43,511 bases of DNA from Oscillospiraceae bacterium. GTDB taxonomy: Bacteria > Bacillota > Clostridia > Oscillospirales > JAAYXM01. The DNA lies in assembly GCA_017435965.1 (NCBI GenBank), contig JAFSEA010000070.1, forward strand, positions 1-43,511, read 5' to 3'. Under the pieces are notes generated by a model. The model made no database searches and was not told the origin of the DNA. It saw only the letters and a program-made list of their open reading frames with translations. The translations under genes were made by a program, and so were the position numbers. This document shows positions 31,362 through 41,533 of the stretch, one piece after another. The number at the start of each line of letters is the position of its first letter. Within the stretch, counting starts at the first letter, position 1.

Positions 31362-31404
31362 AACATCAAAAATGTTGCTTCGGGATATGGCTTCGTGATA
31401 GAAT
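31362..31404 (+). promoter_or_regulatory. Likely promoter of giant 3
   Basis: TTGCTT (31375-31380), an 18-bp spacer and TAGAAT (31399-31404) are the best match ahead of giant 3. A short inverted repeat (AACAT 31362-31366 with ATGTT 31372-31376) overlaps the -35. The weak -35 would suit activator dependence. Confidence 0.4.
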
Positions 31405-31446
31405 TATAGTGGAATATATCACAAATTACCGGGGAGGTATAATTTT

Positions 31447-34400
31447 ATGAAAAAAAGGATGCTGTCAATATTTTTGACTATGTGTATGCTCTTTGCAATG
31501 CTTCCGGCGATTCCGCAAAGCCTTGCAGCTGACCCTATTACATACACATATAATTTCGTGGGACTGAGAGCCAATGCGGTCTCGGTCAAGGATGTTGTGT
31601 ATTCCGAAACGGGAGACACCTGGGAATTTGGAAGCTCCAACATCGGAACGGTAAGAGGACATAAGTTCGGCATTGAGGCAAACGCCTCTGCTGTGGGGCA
31701 TTATGTTGCAATTAAAGTAAAAATCCCCACATCGGGAACCTTTGGCGTAAACTACAAGTATGGCAGAAGCACAAGCCTTGCCGGATATGGTAATGTATAT
31801 TTCCTTCCGGGAAGCACAACGGATATTCCTGCTGCAATATCCTCTGCAACTCCTATAGGAGAGAATATTGCATATTACGATGCTTCAAGCGGAACGCAGA
31901 CAACGACTTCTCTCTCCGATATCGTTGTTGAAGAAGGAAAAGAGGGAGAATATCTTTTTGTTTTCTCGGCAACTGAGAAGGGTGCAAGCAACTATCGTAT
32001 GTACATGTCCGAGCTTACCCTTACGGAGAAGGAAAGTGCAGGCGGCGGAAATGAGGGTGGAAACGAAGGCGGAAACGAAACCCCCGTTACAGGACCGTTT
32101 GTATATGAGCTTAATTATAATAAGAATGTTGCCTCCGATAAGGTCAATATCGGAAACACCTACACCGACTATTCAAAGACAGGCAATACATGGATGTGGG
32201 CAGGAGCTTCCGCAGGCGTTACGGCACTCTCCTATAATTTTGCGAGAACATGGGTGGGTACAGATGATGCCGATGCTTTATACAAGCAGATTTCAGGTGG
32301 TGGATACACTTATGGTATTCAGGGAAGAACTACTGCCGAAGGCGCTTGGTTTGCAATAAAGATTTCAACACCTGTATCAGGTCGCTTTGATGTGAGTCTC
32401 AAATACGGAAGACATAATACAAATGGCGGCTACGGTAATGTGTATGTTCTTCCGGTAAGTTCAACAAACGATATCGGGACAGCACTTTCAACAGCGACTC
32501 CCATAAACACCACCGCAATATCCTATGACAGCAGCGGAGCAGGCGAATCGGGAGAAGGAACTGCATATGCCGACAGAATTGCAAAGCTTGGCAGATTCAC
32601 TGTTGCAGAGGGAGAAACAGAACACTATGTTGTTTTCTCTGCAACAACGGGAAGCGGCACGGGAAGCTTCCAGATGTTCCCACAGAGCATAACGCTTACG
32701 GAAAACAACTCACCGGAGCCGGAAATTCCTGAAGTGATTTATTCAGATTATAAGATTACCTATGATTTCAAGGATTCCTCTGCCGATGGTCGTGAAACAA
32801 CATACAAAACAACAAATAACTTCTGGAAATATTTTGGCGCAAGCGATAACTTTGAAACCACTGAAGCCAGCTTTAAGGCAAGAAGCTATGGCATGCAGAT
32901 TCAGGGACTCGGTGCAGATAAATGGGGTGCATTTGCAATAAATGTTCCGGTTAAGGGAACATATAAGCTCGTTTTAAGCCACCTCATCGGAAACCAGGGC
33001 GGTGTTGCACAGTGGTATATAATGCCTGCAGGCACAGATATTTCGGAAGGAATTAAAAACGATAAATACAAGCTTTCAAAGGAAGTTGATTTCTATAATG
33101 CAGAAACCGGAAACTCCGAAACAGAGCTTGGAGACTATACCTTTGAAAATATCGGCGAATATATTCTTGTGCTTACATATGTCGGAAACTCTCCGAACTA
33201 CACAGGAACTGCAGCAAGAATGGCACAGTATCCGACAATGCTCACCCTTTCGGGTGGCGATAAAGTAGCACCTATGTCACTTTCGGGAAGCATTGAGGGC
33301 GATATTCCCGTTGAGGACTATTTGCCCATAACAATTACCGCAACAATGAGCGATAAATCAAAAGGTGAAGTGAAGCATCGGGATATCAGCTTCAAGAGCC
33401 TTGATGAAGGTATTGCAACAGTTGATGCAAACGGCTATGTAACAGGTGTTTCCGAAGGTAATACAACCATAACCTTTGAAACAAAGGACAGCTTTGCAAA
33501 GGGAAGCGTTGATGTTACGGTTGCACCTGCAGGTGAGCCGCAGACCTTCTTTGCCTATGACTTCAATGAAGGACTTGCAACGGGTGTCAAAATCAACACG
33601 ATAACAGAATATGGAACTACACGCGGACTCTGGAAATATGAAAATGCTTTTGGTGGAAGTGTTGCATCGAGCGTAACACATAAGTGGGGTGCAGAGCTTC
33701 GCACCCATGCACTCGGTGACTGGGTGGCATTCCGCATCAAGGTAACGACTCCGGGCAGATATTTTGTAACTCTCACCCATAGCGAGAGCTCAACTCTCGG
33801 TGGCTACGGTAATATGTATATCCTGCCGAAGGACACAACCGATATTTCAGCGGTAATCAAAAATACCGAGCCTCTCGGAAAAGATATTTCCTACTTTGGC
33901 CCTGCAAATGTTGAAACGGTAGTGGATGAACTGGGCGCAGTTGACCTTGCAAGAGGCGAACATATCCTTGTTTTTGAGGCGAGCAAAAAGGGCAGCAGCA
34001 ACTCACGTCAGTATGTGGGACTTCTGGAGCTTGATGCAAGCAACATATTCAGAACACTCGAATTTGATGTTGACAAAACAGAATATAATATCTATGCTGA
34101 CGGAACATCAGATAAGGGTAAAACGGAGTTTTCGGCACAGCTTCTTGACGGAAGCGTGATTCCGGAAGAAGAACTCACTGTTGTATACGGAAGTGAAGAC
34201 GATACCGTTGCCGAGTGCTTCGGCGGCGAGATTATCGCAACAGGACACGGAAAGACCAATGTCTATGTAACAGTTACCCATAACGGAAAAACCCTGACAA
34301 AGAAAAAGGAAATCACAGTAACCGATGCAAGCGGAATAAAGGAAGTTTCGGTTTCTGCAGATGACGTGAACTTCAAGGGCGAAAAAGTAAAGCTCACATC

Positions 34401-37400
34401 AACCCTTGTGTTCAACAGCGGAAAAAGTATTGAAGTCTCGCCTTCCGATACCACATATGAAATTGTGGGAGATAAGGGTGAAATTGTTGACGGCAACTAT
34501 GTCACATTTGCTGATGCAGGAACTGTAGCTGTTAAAGCTACTGCAATCTTTGGCGGAGAAACCTACGTGAGCGAGCCTTACGAAGTAAACTTCCGCGAGC
34601 CGACAACAAAGCGCGGACCGACATACTATACCTATGAACGTCGCGAAGCCGCTCAGGAAAATATTCAGAAATACCAGTGGGCAAAAGATCTGCGCGATGA
34701 AGCATTAAGAGGTGCAGATTCAAGACTTGATACCTATGAAAAGCTCTATGATATGATGCCCGGTGAGGGTATTCCCCGTTCAAACCGTGTCGGTGCTGAG
34801 GGGGATCCGGATTATATCTATTGCCGCTACTGCGGAAACGACAACCTTTCGGAATACGGAAGCCGCGGAAGCGGAGTTTATGAAACAAATATCTATGCAA
34901 GACCCTGGAAGGTGCAGTGCCCCGACTGTAAGAGATTTTTCCCGTCAAATGACTTTGCTCTTCTCTATGAAAGAGGTCTTGACGAGCACGGCTACTATGA
35001 CCGTGACCGTGCAGTTGCGGCAAATGCCGAAGCTGTTGCAAACGGTGAGAAGGATGCACTTCATAATGACTTATACCCGGAGCTCTATGACCCACAAAGT
35101 CCGAGCTATAATAAAGACCCGATGACAGGTGATGCGATTGACGGTGAAAAATGGGGTGTTGATGATGGTCTCGGATACCTTCCGGGAAGAACATATCCCA
35201 ATGGTGTAGAGGAGCGTCACGGATATATCGCATTCTATACACATAATCTCTGGATTGATGTGAGAAACGCAATCCGTGAGCTTGGTCTTGCCTATGTCTA
35301 TACAGATGATATAAAATACGGCCGTGCAGGTGCTGTCCTTGTTGACAGAGTCGCAGACCTCTATCCCAGCTTCTCCTATAAGCAATGGGATGAGAAGTAT
35401 CTCGTTTCACACGGCGGCTCGGGTTACGGTAAGATTTACGGAAGAATCAACGACAATACATATGTAACGGCCTTTATGGAGTATGCCGATGCGTTCTATC
35501 CTGTATATAATGATCCGCAAGTTGTAAACTTTCTCTCCAAAAAGGCAATAAAATATAACCTTGAAAACTCCAAAACAAGCGGAGAAAAGATATGGGCAAA
35601 TATCGAAGACGGACTTTTGCGAGATGTTTTTAAATCCGCAAAGGAAGGCGAGATTTACGGAAACTACGGTCAGCTCCAGGAAACCCTTGCAATGATGGCT
35701 CTCGTTCTTGACAGTGAGCCTGAGAGCAGTCAGGTGGTAGACTGGATTTATCAGCCCGGTAAGTGGACGGAGGACAAAGCAACTCTCACCGCAAAAAATA
35801 CCGGAGGAAACTTAAGCGTTCAGCTTGTTGACGTCGTTGATCGAGACGGTTCGGGAAATGAAGCGTCACCGAGATACAACAGCTCCTGGATTGAACAGCT
35901 CTATAACTGTGCAGATATCCTTTCGATGTACAGCAAAGACCCTAAATATGATCTTTATCAGAATCCCAAATATGCAAAGATGTTCACTACCTTTATCCCG
36001 ATGGTGCTTGTCGATTCCTTTACCGTACAGATAGGTGATACGGGTGCAACCGCAAGCCTTGACTATCAGGACAGCATAGACTGTCTGATCCGCGGATTTA
36101 TGGGACTTAAGGATTCGCCGCTTGGAACAGAGCTTGCAGAATACCTCTATCGAAGAAATGGCTATACCGAAAAGGGACTCCATTATGATATCTTCACAAA
36201 GAACCCCGAAAATATGGAGAAGGATATTCTCGCACGTCTTGACGGAGATATTTCCGTTCCCAGCGAAATGCAGACGGGATTTGGCTTTGCAGTACTCCGT
36301 GCAGGCGGAAAGTATGCAGATGCGGCAAATGCCACACATACAAACACCCTCCGCGATTTCTGGATTTACTTCGGAAGAAACCAGGGACATGGGCATCTCG
36401 ATACATTGAACCTCGGAATTGAGGCATTCGGTCTCAACTTCGCACCGGATAACGGTTATCCCGAGGTTGCAAGTACCGACCCACACAGATATCAGTGGAT
36501 GGAAGCAACCATTGCCCATAATACCGTAACAGTAAACGAAAAATCCCAGAAAGATGTCGGTATTCACGGCTATCCGCTTCACTTTGACGATGCAGGAGAA
36601 GTCAAGGTTATGGATATTGATGCTTCAAAGGCATACAGTGAAACTCAGATTTACAGAAGAACCCTTCTTATGATAAACGCAGGAGACGATGTTTCCTACG
36701 GTGTTGATTTCTTCCGTGTAAAGGGTGGAGAAGACCACATCTACAGCTTCCACAGCTATTCCGATGAGATTTTTGAAACAGAAGGTCTCGGCGTGATGAA
36801 ATACCAAACCGACAACGGAGAAGCAGACGGAAACTTCATCGGTACATATGCAAGTCCGGATGTGGAATACGGTCCAGATCCTTCGAATACCCACGTTGTT
36901 GCAAACCTTAAGTATCCTCAGGGTTATACCTGGCTTAAGAATATAAGACGTTCCGAAAATGTCGGAAACTTTGCCGTTGACTTCAAGGTGAAGGATTTCA
37001 GAAATGCAATTAAGGACGGAAACGGACTCCATCTCAGAATGACAATGCTCAATGACTTTTCTTTGGATGAAGTTGCTCTCACAAGCGGTAACGTTCCGAA
37101 CAAATCAGAGAATAAGGGACTTCCGAGAACCTTTGAATATGTCCTTGCACGTCGACGCGGCGAAAATCTCGATTCTCTCTATACAACGGTTTATGAGCCT
37201 TACAGAAATGAGCGATATATCGAAAATATGTCAGCTATTGAGATCGAGGCGACAGAAGGTGAACCGGGAGCAAATGATGTTGCAAAGGCAATTAAGGTTG
37301 TTCGCATCGACGGAAGAATTGACTATGTAATGTATGCAACCGACAATACAGTTCTCTATACCGTTAAAGACGGCGAGAGGGAGATTTCCTTCCGTGGCTT

Positions 37401-38724
37401 TGCCGGTGTGTATAGCATAAACGGTGATGGCGAGAAGATTTATGCTTATGTCCATGACGGTGATGTTATAGGCGAAGAAAAAGACATTCGAAGTGAGATA
37501 AAAGGAATAGTCAAGGACTTCACCCGTGACCTCGCACTTGAAAATTCAATTTTCATAAAGACCGATGATGAAGTGAATGCCGAGGCTCTTTCCGACAAGT
37601 ATGTATTTATCGAAAATGACGGGGTACAGAACGGCGTTTACAGAATCCACAGTGCAGAAAAGACAGATGACGGAATAAAGCTGAATATCGGTGCAGTAAG
37701 CGTTATAAGAAACTACAGGGATGAGAATGACACTTCTCTCGGTTTTGTATATAACATTGCAAAGGGTCAGCTTGTATCAATTCCGCTGTCTTATGTAAAT
37801 GACGGAGCTCCTGTATTCGATTCGATAAATGACGGACTCACCGCAACGGCAGGAAGTATCGTTAAGTTCAATGTCCGTGCAACCTGTGAGGACGGAAGCA
37901 AAATCAAATATGAAGGAGAGACTCTTCCCTCGGGAGCATCAGTTGATCCTGATACCGGTGCGATTACCTGGAAACCTTCTGCGTCACAGATTGGCGAAAA
38001 CCACTTTGCGATTACGGCAACGGACGACTCGGAAAGAACTTCAACAATACACTTCATTGTGAAGGTTTACGGTTCAACCTCAGGTGGAGGCGGTAGTGGA
38101 ACATCGAAACCCGAAACACCGGATAAGCCTGAAACTCCGGATGAGCCGGAAACACCTGTTACCCCCGAAACCCCAGATGTAACCGATGGTTTTGTTGATC
38201 TCGGAAATCACGCATGGGCAGCGGATGCAATAAACGCCCTTGCAGAAAAGGGAATAATCAAGGGAACAAGTGAAACCACATATTCACCTGCAAATAATAT
38301 AACAAGAGCAGATTTTGCACTTCTTCTTGTCCGAGCTTTTGAAAAGACATCGGATAATACGGAGAACTTCTCCGATGTTTCGGATTCAGATTACTTTGCA
38401 AAAGAGCTTGCAATCGCCCGAAACACAGGACTTGTCGGAGGTATAGGAGATAACAAGTTTGCACCTCGTGAAAACATCAAGCGTTGCGATATGATGCTTA
38501 TGGTCTATCGTGTGCTCGTTTCCGAGGGAATTGAGCTTGAAATCGGCGATGTTGATATGGCTGATATATCCGAAGTTCCCGAATATTCACTTGATGCAGT
38601 AAAGGCACTCATCTCGGCAGGTTTGGTAAACGGTAAAAACGGCAAGATTGCACCGAATGACTTTACCACACGTGCAGAAGTTGCAGTCCTCTTACAGAGA
38701 GTTCTTGAATTTGTGGAAAAATAA
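31447..38724 (+). CDS. Giant SLH-anchored heparinase II/III-like protein (giant 3)
   Basis: A 2425-aa exported wall protein of the giant 1/2 type with a different front. The signal peptide ends near residue 27 (SLAA). Four diverged beta-sandwich-like modules lie at about 30-195, 215-420, 435-600 and 697-870, marked by GxYGNVYxLP-like strands and split by a Gly-Gly-Asn-Glu linker and a Big_2 domain. More Ig-like domains follow to about 1050. The zinc-ribbon-like insert has Cys1126/1129 and Cys1158/1161. The lyase toroid starts near 1054, with GNYGQLQ (Gln1411 where giant 1 has His1535), Tyr1477 in the DGxGxExxPxY segment and His1648-Gly-His1650 in the beta half. A He_PIG-like domain (about 2118-2205), a Pro-Glu-Thr linker and three SLH repeats (about 2247-2420), unlike those of giants 1 and 2, finish it. 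GGGGAGGT precedes the ATG. Substrate unknown. Confidence 0.87.
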   Translation: MKKRMLSIFLTMCMLFAMLPAIPQSLAADPITYTYNFVGLRANAVSVKDVVYSETGDTWEFGSSNIGTVRGHKFGIEANASAVGHYVAIKVKIPTSGTFGVNYKYGRSTSLAGYGNVYFLPGSTTDIPAAISSATPIGENIAYYDASSGTQTTTSLSDIVVEEGKEGEYLFVFSATEKGASNYRMYMSELTLTEKESAGGGNEGGNEGGNETPVTGPFVYELNYNKNVASDKVNIGNTYTDYSKTGNTWMWAGASAGVTALSYNFARTWVGTDDADALYKQISGGGYTYGIQGRTTAEGAWFAIKISTPVSGRFDVSLKYGRHNTNGGYGNVYVLPVSSTNDIGTALSTATPINTTAISYDSSGAGESGEGTAYADRIAKLGRFTVAEGETEHYVVFSATTGSGTGSFQMFPQSITLTENNSPEPEIPEVIYSDYKITYDFKDSSADGRETTYKTTNNFWKYFGASDNFETTEASFKARSYGMQIQGLGADKWGAFAINVPVKGTYKLVLSHLIGNQGGVAQWYIMPAGTDISEGIKNDKYKLSKEVDFYNAETGNSETELGDYTFENIGEYILVLTYVGNSPNYTGTAARMAQYPTMLTLSGGDKVAPMSLSGSIEGDIPVEDYLPITITATMSDKSKGEVKHRDISFKSLDEGIATVDANGYVTGVSEGNTTITFETKDSFAKGSVDVTVAPAGEPQTFFAYDFNEGLATGVKINTITEYGTTRGLWKYENAFGGSVASSVTHKWGAELRTHALGDWVAFRIKVTTPGRYFVTLTHSESSTLGGYGNMYILPKDTTDISAVIKNTEPLGKDISYFGPANVETVVDELGAVDLARGEHILVFEASKKGSSNSRQYVGLLELDASNIFRTLEFDVDKTEYNIYADGTSDKGKTEFSAQLLDGSVIPEEELTVVYGSEDDTVAECFGGEIIATGHGKTNVYVTVTHNGKTLTKKKEITVTDASGIKEVSVSADDVNFKGEKVKLTSTLVFNSGKSIEVSPSDTTYEIVGDKGEIVDGNYVTFADAGTVAVKATAIFGGETYVSEPYEVNFREPTTKRGPTYYTYERREAAQENIQKYQWAKDLRDEALRGADSRLDTYEKLYDMMPGEGIPRSNRVGAEGDPDYIYCRYCGNDNLSEYGSRGSGVYETNIYARPWKVQCPDCKRFFPSNDFALLYERGLDEHGYYDRDRAVAANAEAVANGEKDALHNDLYPELYDPQSPSYNKDPMTGDAIDGEKWGVDDGLGYLPGRTYPNGVEERHGYIAFYTHNLWIDVRNAIRELGLAYVYTDDIKYGRAGAVLVDRVADLYPSFSYKQWDEKYLVSHGGSGYGKIYGRINDNTYVTAFMEYADAFYPVYNDPQVVNFLSKKAIKYNLENSKTSGEKIWANIEDGLLRDVFKSAKEGEIYGNYGQLQETLAMMALVLDSEPESSQVVDWIYQPGKWTEDKATLTAKNTGGNLSVQLVDVVDRDGSGNEASPRYNSSWIEQLYNCADILSMYSKDPKYDLYQNPKYAKMFTTFIPMVLVDSFTVQIGDTGATASLDYQDSIDCLIRGFMGLKDSPLGTELAEYLYRRNGYTEKGLHYDIFTKNPENMEKDILARLDGDISVPSEMQTGFGFAVLRAGGKYADAANATHTNTLRDFWIYFGRNQGHGHLDTLNLGIEAFGLNFAPDNGYPEVASTDPHRYQWMEATIAHNTVTVNEKSQKDVGIHGYPLHFDDAGEVKVMDIDASKAYSETQIYRRTLLMINAGDDVSYGVDFFRVKGGEDHIYSFHSYSDEIFETEGLGVMKYQTDNGEADGNFIGTYASPDVEYGPDPSNTHVVANLKYPQGYTWLKNIRRSENVGNFAVDFKVKDFRNAIKDGNGLHLRMTMLNDFSLDEVALTSGNVPNKSENKGLPRTFEYVLARRRGENLDSLYTTVYEPYRNERYIENMSAIEIEATEGEPGANDVAKAIKVVRIDGRIDYVMYATDNTVLYTVKDGEREISFRGFAGVYSINGDGEKIYAYVHDGDVIGEEKDIRSEIKGIVKDFTRDLALENSIFIKTDDEVNAEALSDKYVFIENDGVQNGVYRIHSAEKTDDGIKLNIGAVSVIRNYRDENDTSLGFVYNIAKGQLVSIPLSYVNDGAPVFDSINDGLTATAGSIVKFNVRATCEDGSKIKYEGETLPSGASVDPDTGAITWKPSASQIGENHFAITATDDSERTSTIHFIVKVYGSTSGGGGSGTSKPETPDKPETPDEPETPVTPETPDVTDGFVDLGNHAWAADAINALAEKGIIKGTSETTYSPANNITRADFALLLVRAFEKTSDNTENFSDVSDSDYFAKELAIARNTGLVGGIGDNKFAPRENIKRCDMMLMVYRVLVSEGIELEIGDVDMADISEVPEYSLDAVKALISAGLVNGKNGKIAPNDFTTRAEVAVLLQRVLEFVEK

Positions 38725-38732
38725 AATAAAAA

Positions 38733-38766
38733 CAACAACCCTCGGGAAATTTTCCGAGGGTTGTTG
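38733..38766. terminator. Bidirectional terminator between giant 3 and AraC-4
   Basis: A perfect 13-bp stem (38733-38745 with 38754-38766) and 8-nt loop between the two convergent genes. Confidence 0.85.
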
Positions 38767-38770
38767 ACTT

Positions 38771-39718
38771 TTATATGGGATTGCTTTTGTAATGCTCAAT
38801 AAGGTCATCGTTCAAGGATCTGCGGTTTCGGGTTTCCAGATCTTCCAGGAGTCTTGTGGGGCGGTGCTCCTTGCGATACTTTGCAGGCGTGGTGCCGAAA
38901 TACTCCGAAAATGCACTTGTGAGACGGGATTTATTATAGAGCCCTGTTTGCTTTGCAATTTCATCCACCGTGCTTTTTGAAAAAATCAGAAAGCTTTCAG
39001 CAAGGGAAAGCCTTAGAATGTGGAGATATTTACCGGTACTCATACCGACGGTATTTTTAAAGGCATCCACGAAGCGGCTTCGTGACATGATAGAGACGGA
39101 ACAAAGGTCGGAAAGGTGGATTTTTTCCGAATAATGCTCTGCCATATATTTTGTTGCCTTTCGTATTCCGACGGTTTTGTCGTAAAGTGTTTTCGTAAGC
39201 TTTTTTTCGCAAGGTTCGGAGCAAAGCAGTCTCAAAAAATTGGAAAGAATAGCTGCAAGCTTTTCAAATGAGACATTGCGCCCCTTTGAAAATTCCGAAA
39301 GTGCATCGCGGGAAAGTATATCCGCTTCCTCCTTTTCCTCAGGAGAAAAGCTCTTGGAAAGAGGGATTTTCATACCTTCAAATTGTGGGTAAAGACGATG
39401 AAAACAAAACGAAGAATCCGAGAACTCCGAGAAGAGTCTGTCGTCAAAGTAAGCCGAAAAAATAACGGGTGTATCCTCTGAACTTTCGGTATCCATTTTG
39501 TGCGGCACATATGGTGGTATGAAGACGCACTCTCCCGGTTTTTGGCAAAAAACCTCATCGCCGATATAGTGAACGGCATAGCCGTTCAGCATATAGTACA
39601 TTTCTGCATTGGCGTGAAAGTGTAAGCCATTTCCGTTAAAGCGTACACAGATTGTACCTACGGTTGCCGGAAGAACGGAAAGAGCAGGCTTTGGAGTTAT
39701 TACCATTGGTGGGGTCAT
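38771..39718 (-). CDS. AraC-family transcriptional regulator (AraC-4)
   Basis: A 315-aa regulator with an N-terminal cupin-like sensor (LHFHANAEMYYMLNGYAVHY; FIPPYVPHKMD) and a C-terminal double helix-turn-helix, the first around IHLSDLCSVSIMSRSRFVDA and the second around TVDEIAKQTGLYNKSRLTSA. It is divergent from the amidohydrolase-giant 4 genes and likely controls them. The ATG at 39718 is chosen because GGAGG (39731-39727) lies 8 nt upstream. A longer frame to 39766 would run into the consensus promoter. Of the other AraC proteins here AraC-1 is its closest relative by eye, including the EFSKGxNxxFxKxA segment. Confidence 0.9.
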   Translation of the reverse strand: MTPPMVITPKPALSVLPATVGTICVRFNGNGLHFHANAEMYYMLNGYAVHYIGDEVFCQKPGECVFIPPYVPHKMDTESSEDTPVIFSAYFDDRLFSEFSDSSFCFHRLYPQFEGMKIPLSKSFSPEEKEEADILSRDALSEFSKGRNVSFEKLAAILSNFLRLLCSEPCEKKLTKTLYDKTVGIRKATKYMAEHYSEKIHLSDLCSVSIMSRSRFVDAFKNTVGMSTGKYLHILRLSLAESFLIFSKSTVDEIAKQTGLYNKSRLTSAFSEYFGTTPAKYRKEHRPTRLLEDLETRNRRSLNDDLIEHYKSNPI

Positions 39719-39737
39719 TATTATCACCTCCGGAAAA

Positions 39738-39766
39738 ATTATATCATTGCAAGCTGTGATTGTCAA
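39738..39766 (-). promoter_or_regulatory. Consensus promoter of AraC-4
   Basis: On the minus strand, TTGACA (39766-39761), 17 bp and TATAAT (39743-39738) match the sigma-A consensus perfectly. The start near 39731 leaves a leader of only about 13 nt. Confidence 0.85.
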
Positions 39767-39790
39767 AGAAAAATGGGTAGATTTTATAAC
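39760..39790 (+). promoter_or_regulatory. Possible promoter of the amidohydrolase genes
   Basis: TTGTCA (39760-39765) overlaps the AraC-4 -35 on the other strand. A -10 could be TTTATA (39783-39788, 17 bp) or TATAAC (39785-39790, 19 bp). The two promoters would compete face to face. Confidence 0.4.
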
Positions 39791-39865
39791 TTTCTCCTGT
39801 GGATTGCAAATGCGGCAAGGTTTATTATTAGTATAAGGAATAAACTCTTAAAAGGGGAGTATTTT

Positions 39866-40690
39866 GTGAATATAAGAGAGATAACGGGTCTTCTGCAACA
39901 AAACCCTGTAATTTCGTGGCATGAGCACGTACCCGGAGAAAATGAAGGTTTTGAAAAACTTGATACGGTTTTTGCAGACAACCAACTCAAAGTTATGGAT
40001 ACATTAGGCATAGATAAAATTGTTGTGTCGCTTCCGGTTGCTGCAGACAGAAACTGCCCTCCTGAAAAATTTATTGCAGCAAATGATATTGTATATGAAG
40101 CAATACAGCGTTATCCCGGAAGAGTCTACGGTCAGGCGTTTGTAAACCCCGGATATATAAAAGAAACCATTGCCGAGCTTGAACGCTGTGTAAAAAAACT
40201 TGGCTTTGTCGGGGTTAAGCTATATCATCAGTATTTTATGGATGACCCTGCAATGTTTCCGCTTATTGAGAAGTGTATTGAGCTTGATATTCCCATATTG
40301 ATGCACTGTGCTCATATTATGGATCCCGAAACAAGGAAGAGGCAACCCCGTTGCTCGGGTGGAGATCATATGGCGAACATCGCACGCAGATATCCCGAAG
40401 CAACATTTCTTATGGGACACATCGGCGGAGGGGGAGATTGGCAATGGGAAATCAAAGCGATTGCTGATTGTCCGAATGTTTATGCCGATATCGGAGGAAG
40501 CATATATGACCGACCGCTTATTGAAGAATCCATTCGTTATCTTGGAGCAGACAGGCTTTTGTTTGCATCGGACGGGATTTGGTCATCCGCCATTTCAAAG
40601 GTGCTCGGTGCAGATATATCTGATGAGGATAAGAAAACAATTCTCTCAGGTCGTGCATTCAACAGATTCATAGAAAAGGCAGGTCGATAA
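39866..40690 (+). CDS. Amidohydrolase-family protein (amidohydrolase_2 type)
   Basis: A 274-aa TIM-barrel metal hydrolase or decarboxylase, cytoplasmic. Metal-site candidates are His19 and His21 (SWHEHVP, replacing the usual DxHxH), His147 (ILMHCAH), His185 (FLMGHIGGGG) and Asp236 (FASDGIW), so the site looks complete. The family acts on lactones, amides and small carboxylates; the substrate here is unknown. The GTG at 39866 is preferred since GGGGAG lies 6 nt upstream. A longer frame from 39773 lacks an RBS and overlaps the likely promoter. Only 3 bp separate it from the next, related gene, so they form one operon and perhaps one complex. Confidence 0.85.
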   Translation: MNIREITGLLQQNPVISWHEHVPGENEGFEKLDTVFADNQLKVMDTLGIDKIVVSLPVAADRNCPPEKFIAANDIVYEAIQRYPGRVYGQAFVNPGYIKETIAELERCVKKLGFVGVKLYHQYFMDDPAMFPLIEKCIELDIPILMHCAHIMDPETRKRQPRCSGGDHMANIARRYPEATFLMGHIGGGGDWQWEIKAIADCPNVYADIGGSIYDRPLIEESIRYLGADRLLFASDGIWSSAISKVLGADISDEDKKTILSGRAFNRFIEKAGR

Positions 40691-40693
40691 CTT

Positions 40694-41500
40694 ATGTTTA
40701 TAGATATCAATACATATGTCGGACACTGGCCGTTTCGTAATTTAAAATACAACACGCTCCAAGAACTTGATATTCTTGCACGGAAATATGAAATTACCCA
40801 TATGGTTGTGGCTAACCTCAACGGCTTCTTCTATAAGGATGCTAATGCTGCAAATCTTGAACTTCTTAATGAATTAAAGGAGCACAGAGGCAAAACAACA
40901 TTTCTTCCTATGGCTATCGTCAACCCGACATATCCGGCATGGGAAAAGGATGCACGAGATATGATTGATGCAGGATTTGCGGGCTTTGAGCTTGCACCGA
41001 TTTATCACGGATATTCCCTTGCTCCGGAAATGTTATATGACGAATATTTACCGAAGCACCGTGCAAAGTGGGTTCTTGACCTTGCGGAGGAACTTGATGT
41101 TCCCATTCGCATATGTTCAGGCTTTGAAAACTTCCGTGGAAGATCGAACCTTGATACATATAACAACATCTCGGATGAGGATTATTTTGCTCTTCTGTCA
41201 AAGAATGACAAGGTTCATGTTTTTGTGACTTGTTTCTCACCCTTTGCGGCTGGTGAGCATTTCGGAGGACTTATTAAAGAGCGAAAAAACACATATTTTG
41301 ATACTACTCAATTTGAAACGTTCAATGCATCTGCCGGTGCGGAGATGCGGAATGTTATTTCGGACGAACAGCTTTGTTTTGGGTCTCTTTCACCTTTCAA
41401 CTATATGGAGGCAAACCTTATTCGTATGGAGTACACTCCGGAATTTGACAAAGATGCAATGAAGACAAATGCCGCGAGAGCGTTTGAGGATTTGAAATAA
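40694..41500 (+). CDS. Amidohydrolase-like protein with degraded metal site
   Basis: A 268-aa partner of the preceding gene. The start MFIDINTYVGHWPFR is typical of a branch of the amidohydrolase_2 family, but the usual HxH is Asn6-Thr-Tyr8. The later metal positions also seem changed: the FASDGIW motif of the neighbour corresponds to FGSLSPFNY. It may be a non-catalytic subunit of a heteromeric enzyme, or use another site. A weak SD-like AGGT lies about 9 nt upstream, consistent with coupling to the first gene. Confidence 0.8.
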   Translation: MFIDINTYVGHWPFRNLKYNTLQELDILARKYEITHMVVANLNGFFYKDANAANLELLNELKEHRGKTTFLPMAIVNPTYPAWEKDARDMIDAGFAGFELAPIYHGYSLAPEMLYDEYLPKHRAKWVLDLAEELDVPIRICSGFENFRGRSNLDTYNNISDEDYFALLSKNDKVHVFVTCFSPFAAGEHFGGLIKERKNTYFDTTQFETFNASAGAEMRNVISDEQLCFGSLSPFNYMEANLIRMEYTPEFDKDAMKTNAARAFEDLK

Positions 41501-41533
41501 AAGTATATCCACGGCACATTTTAAATGTATATA

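Noticed and set aside
34538..35410. 290-codon open frame antisense to giant 3
   Set aside because: It lies fully inside the strongly supported coding frame of giant 3 and is rich in His/Arg/Gln as expected for a shadow frame; no RBS.
39773..39865. Upstream ATG start at 39773 for the first amidohydrolase
   Set aside because: No RBS, overlaps the likely promoter, and adds a 31-residue extension not typical of the family; GTG at 39866 has GGGGAG at 6 nt.
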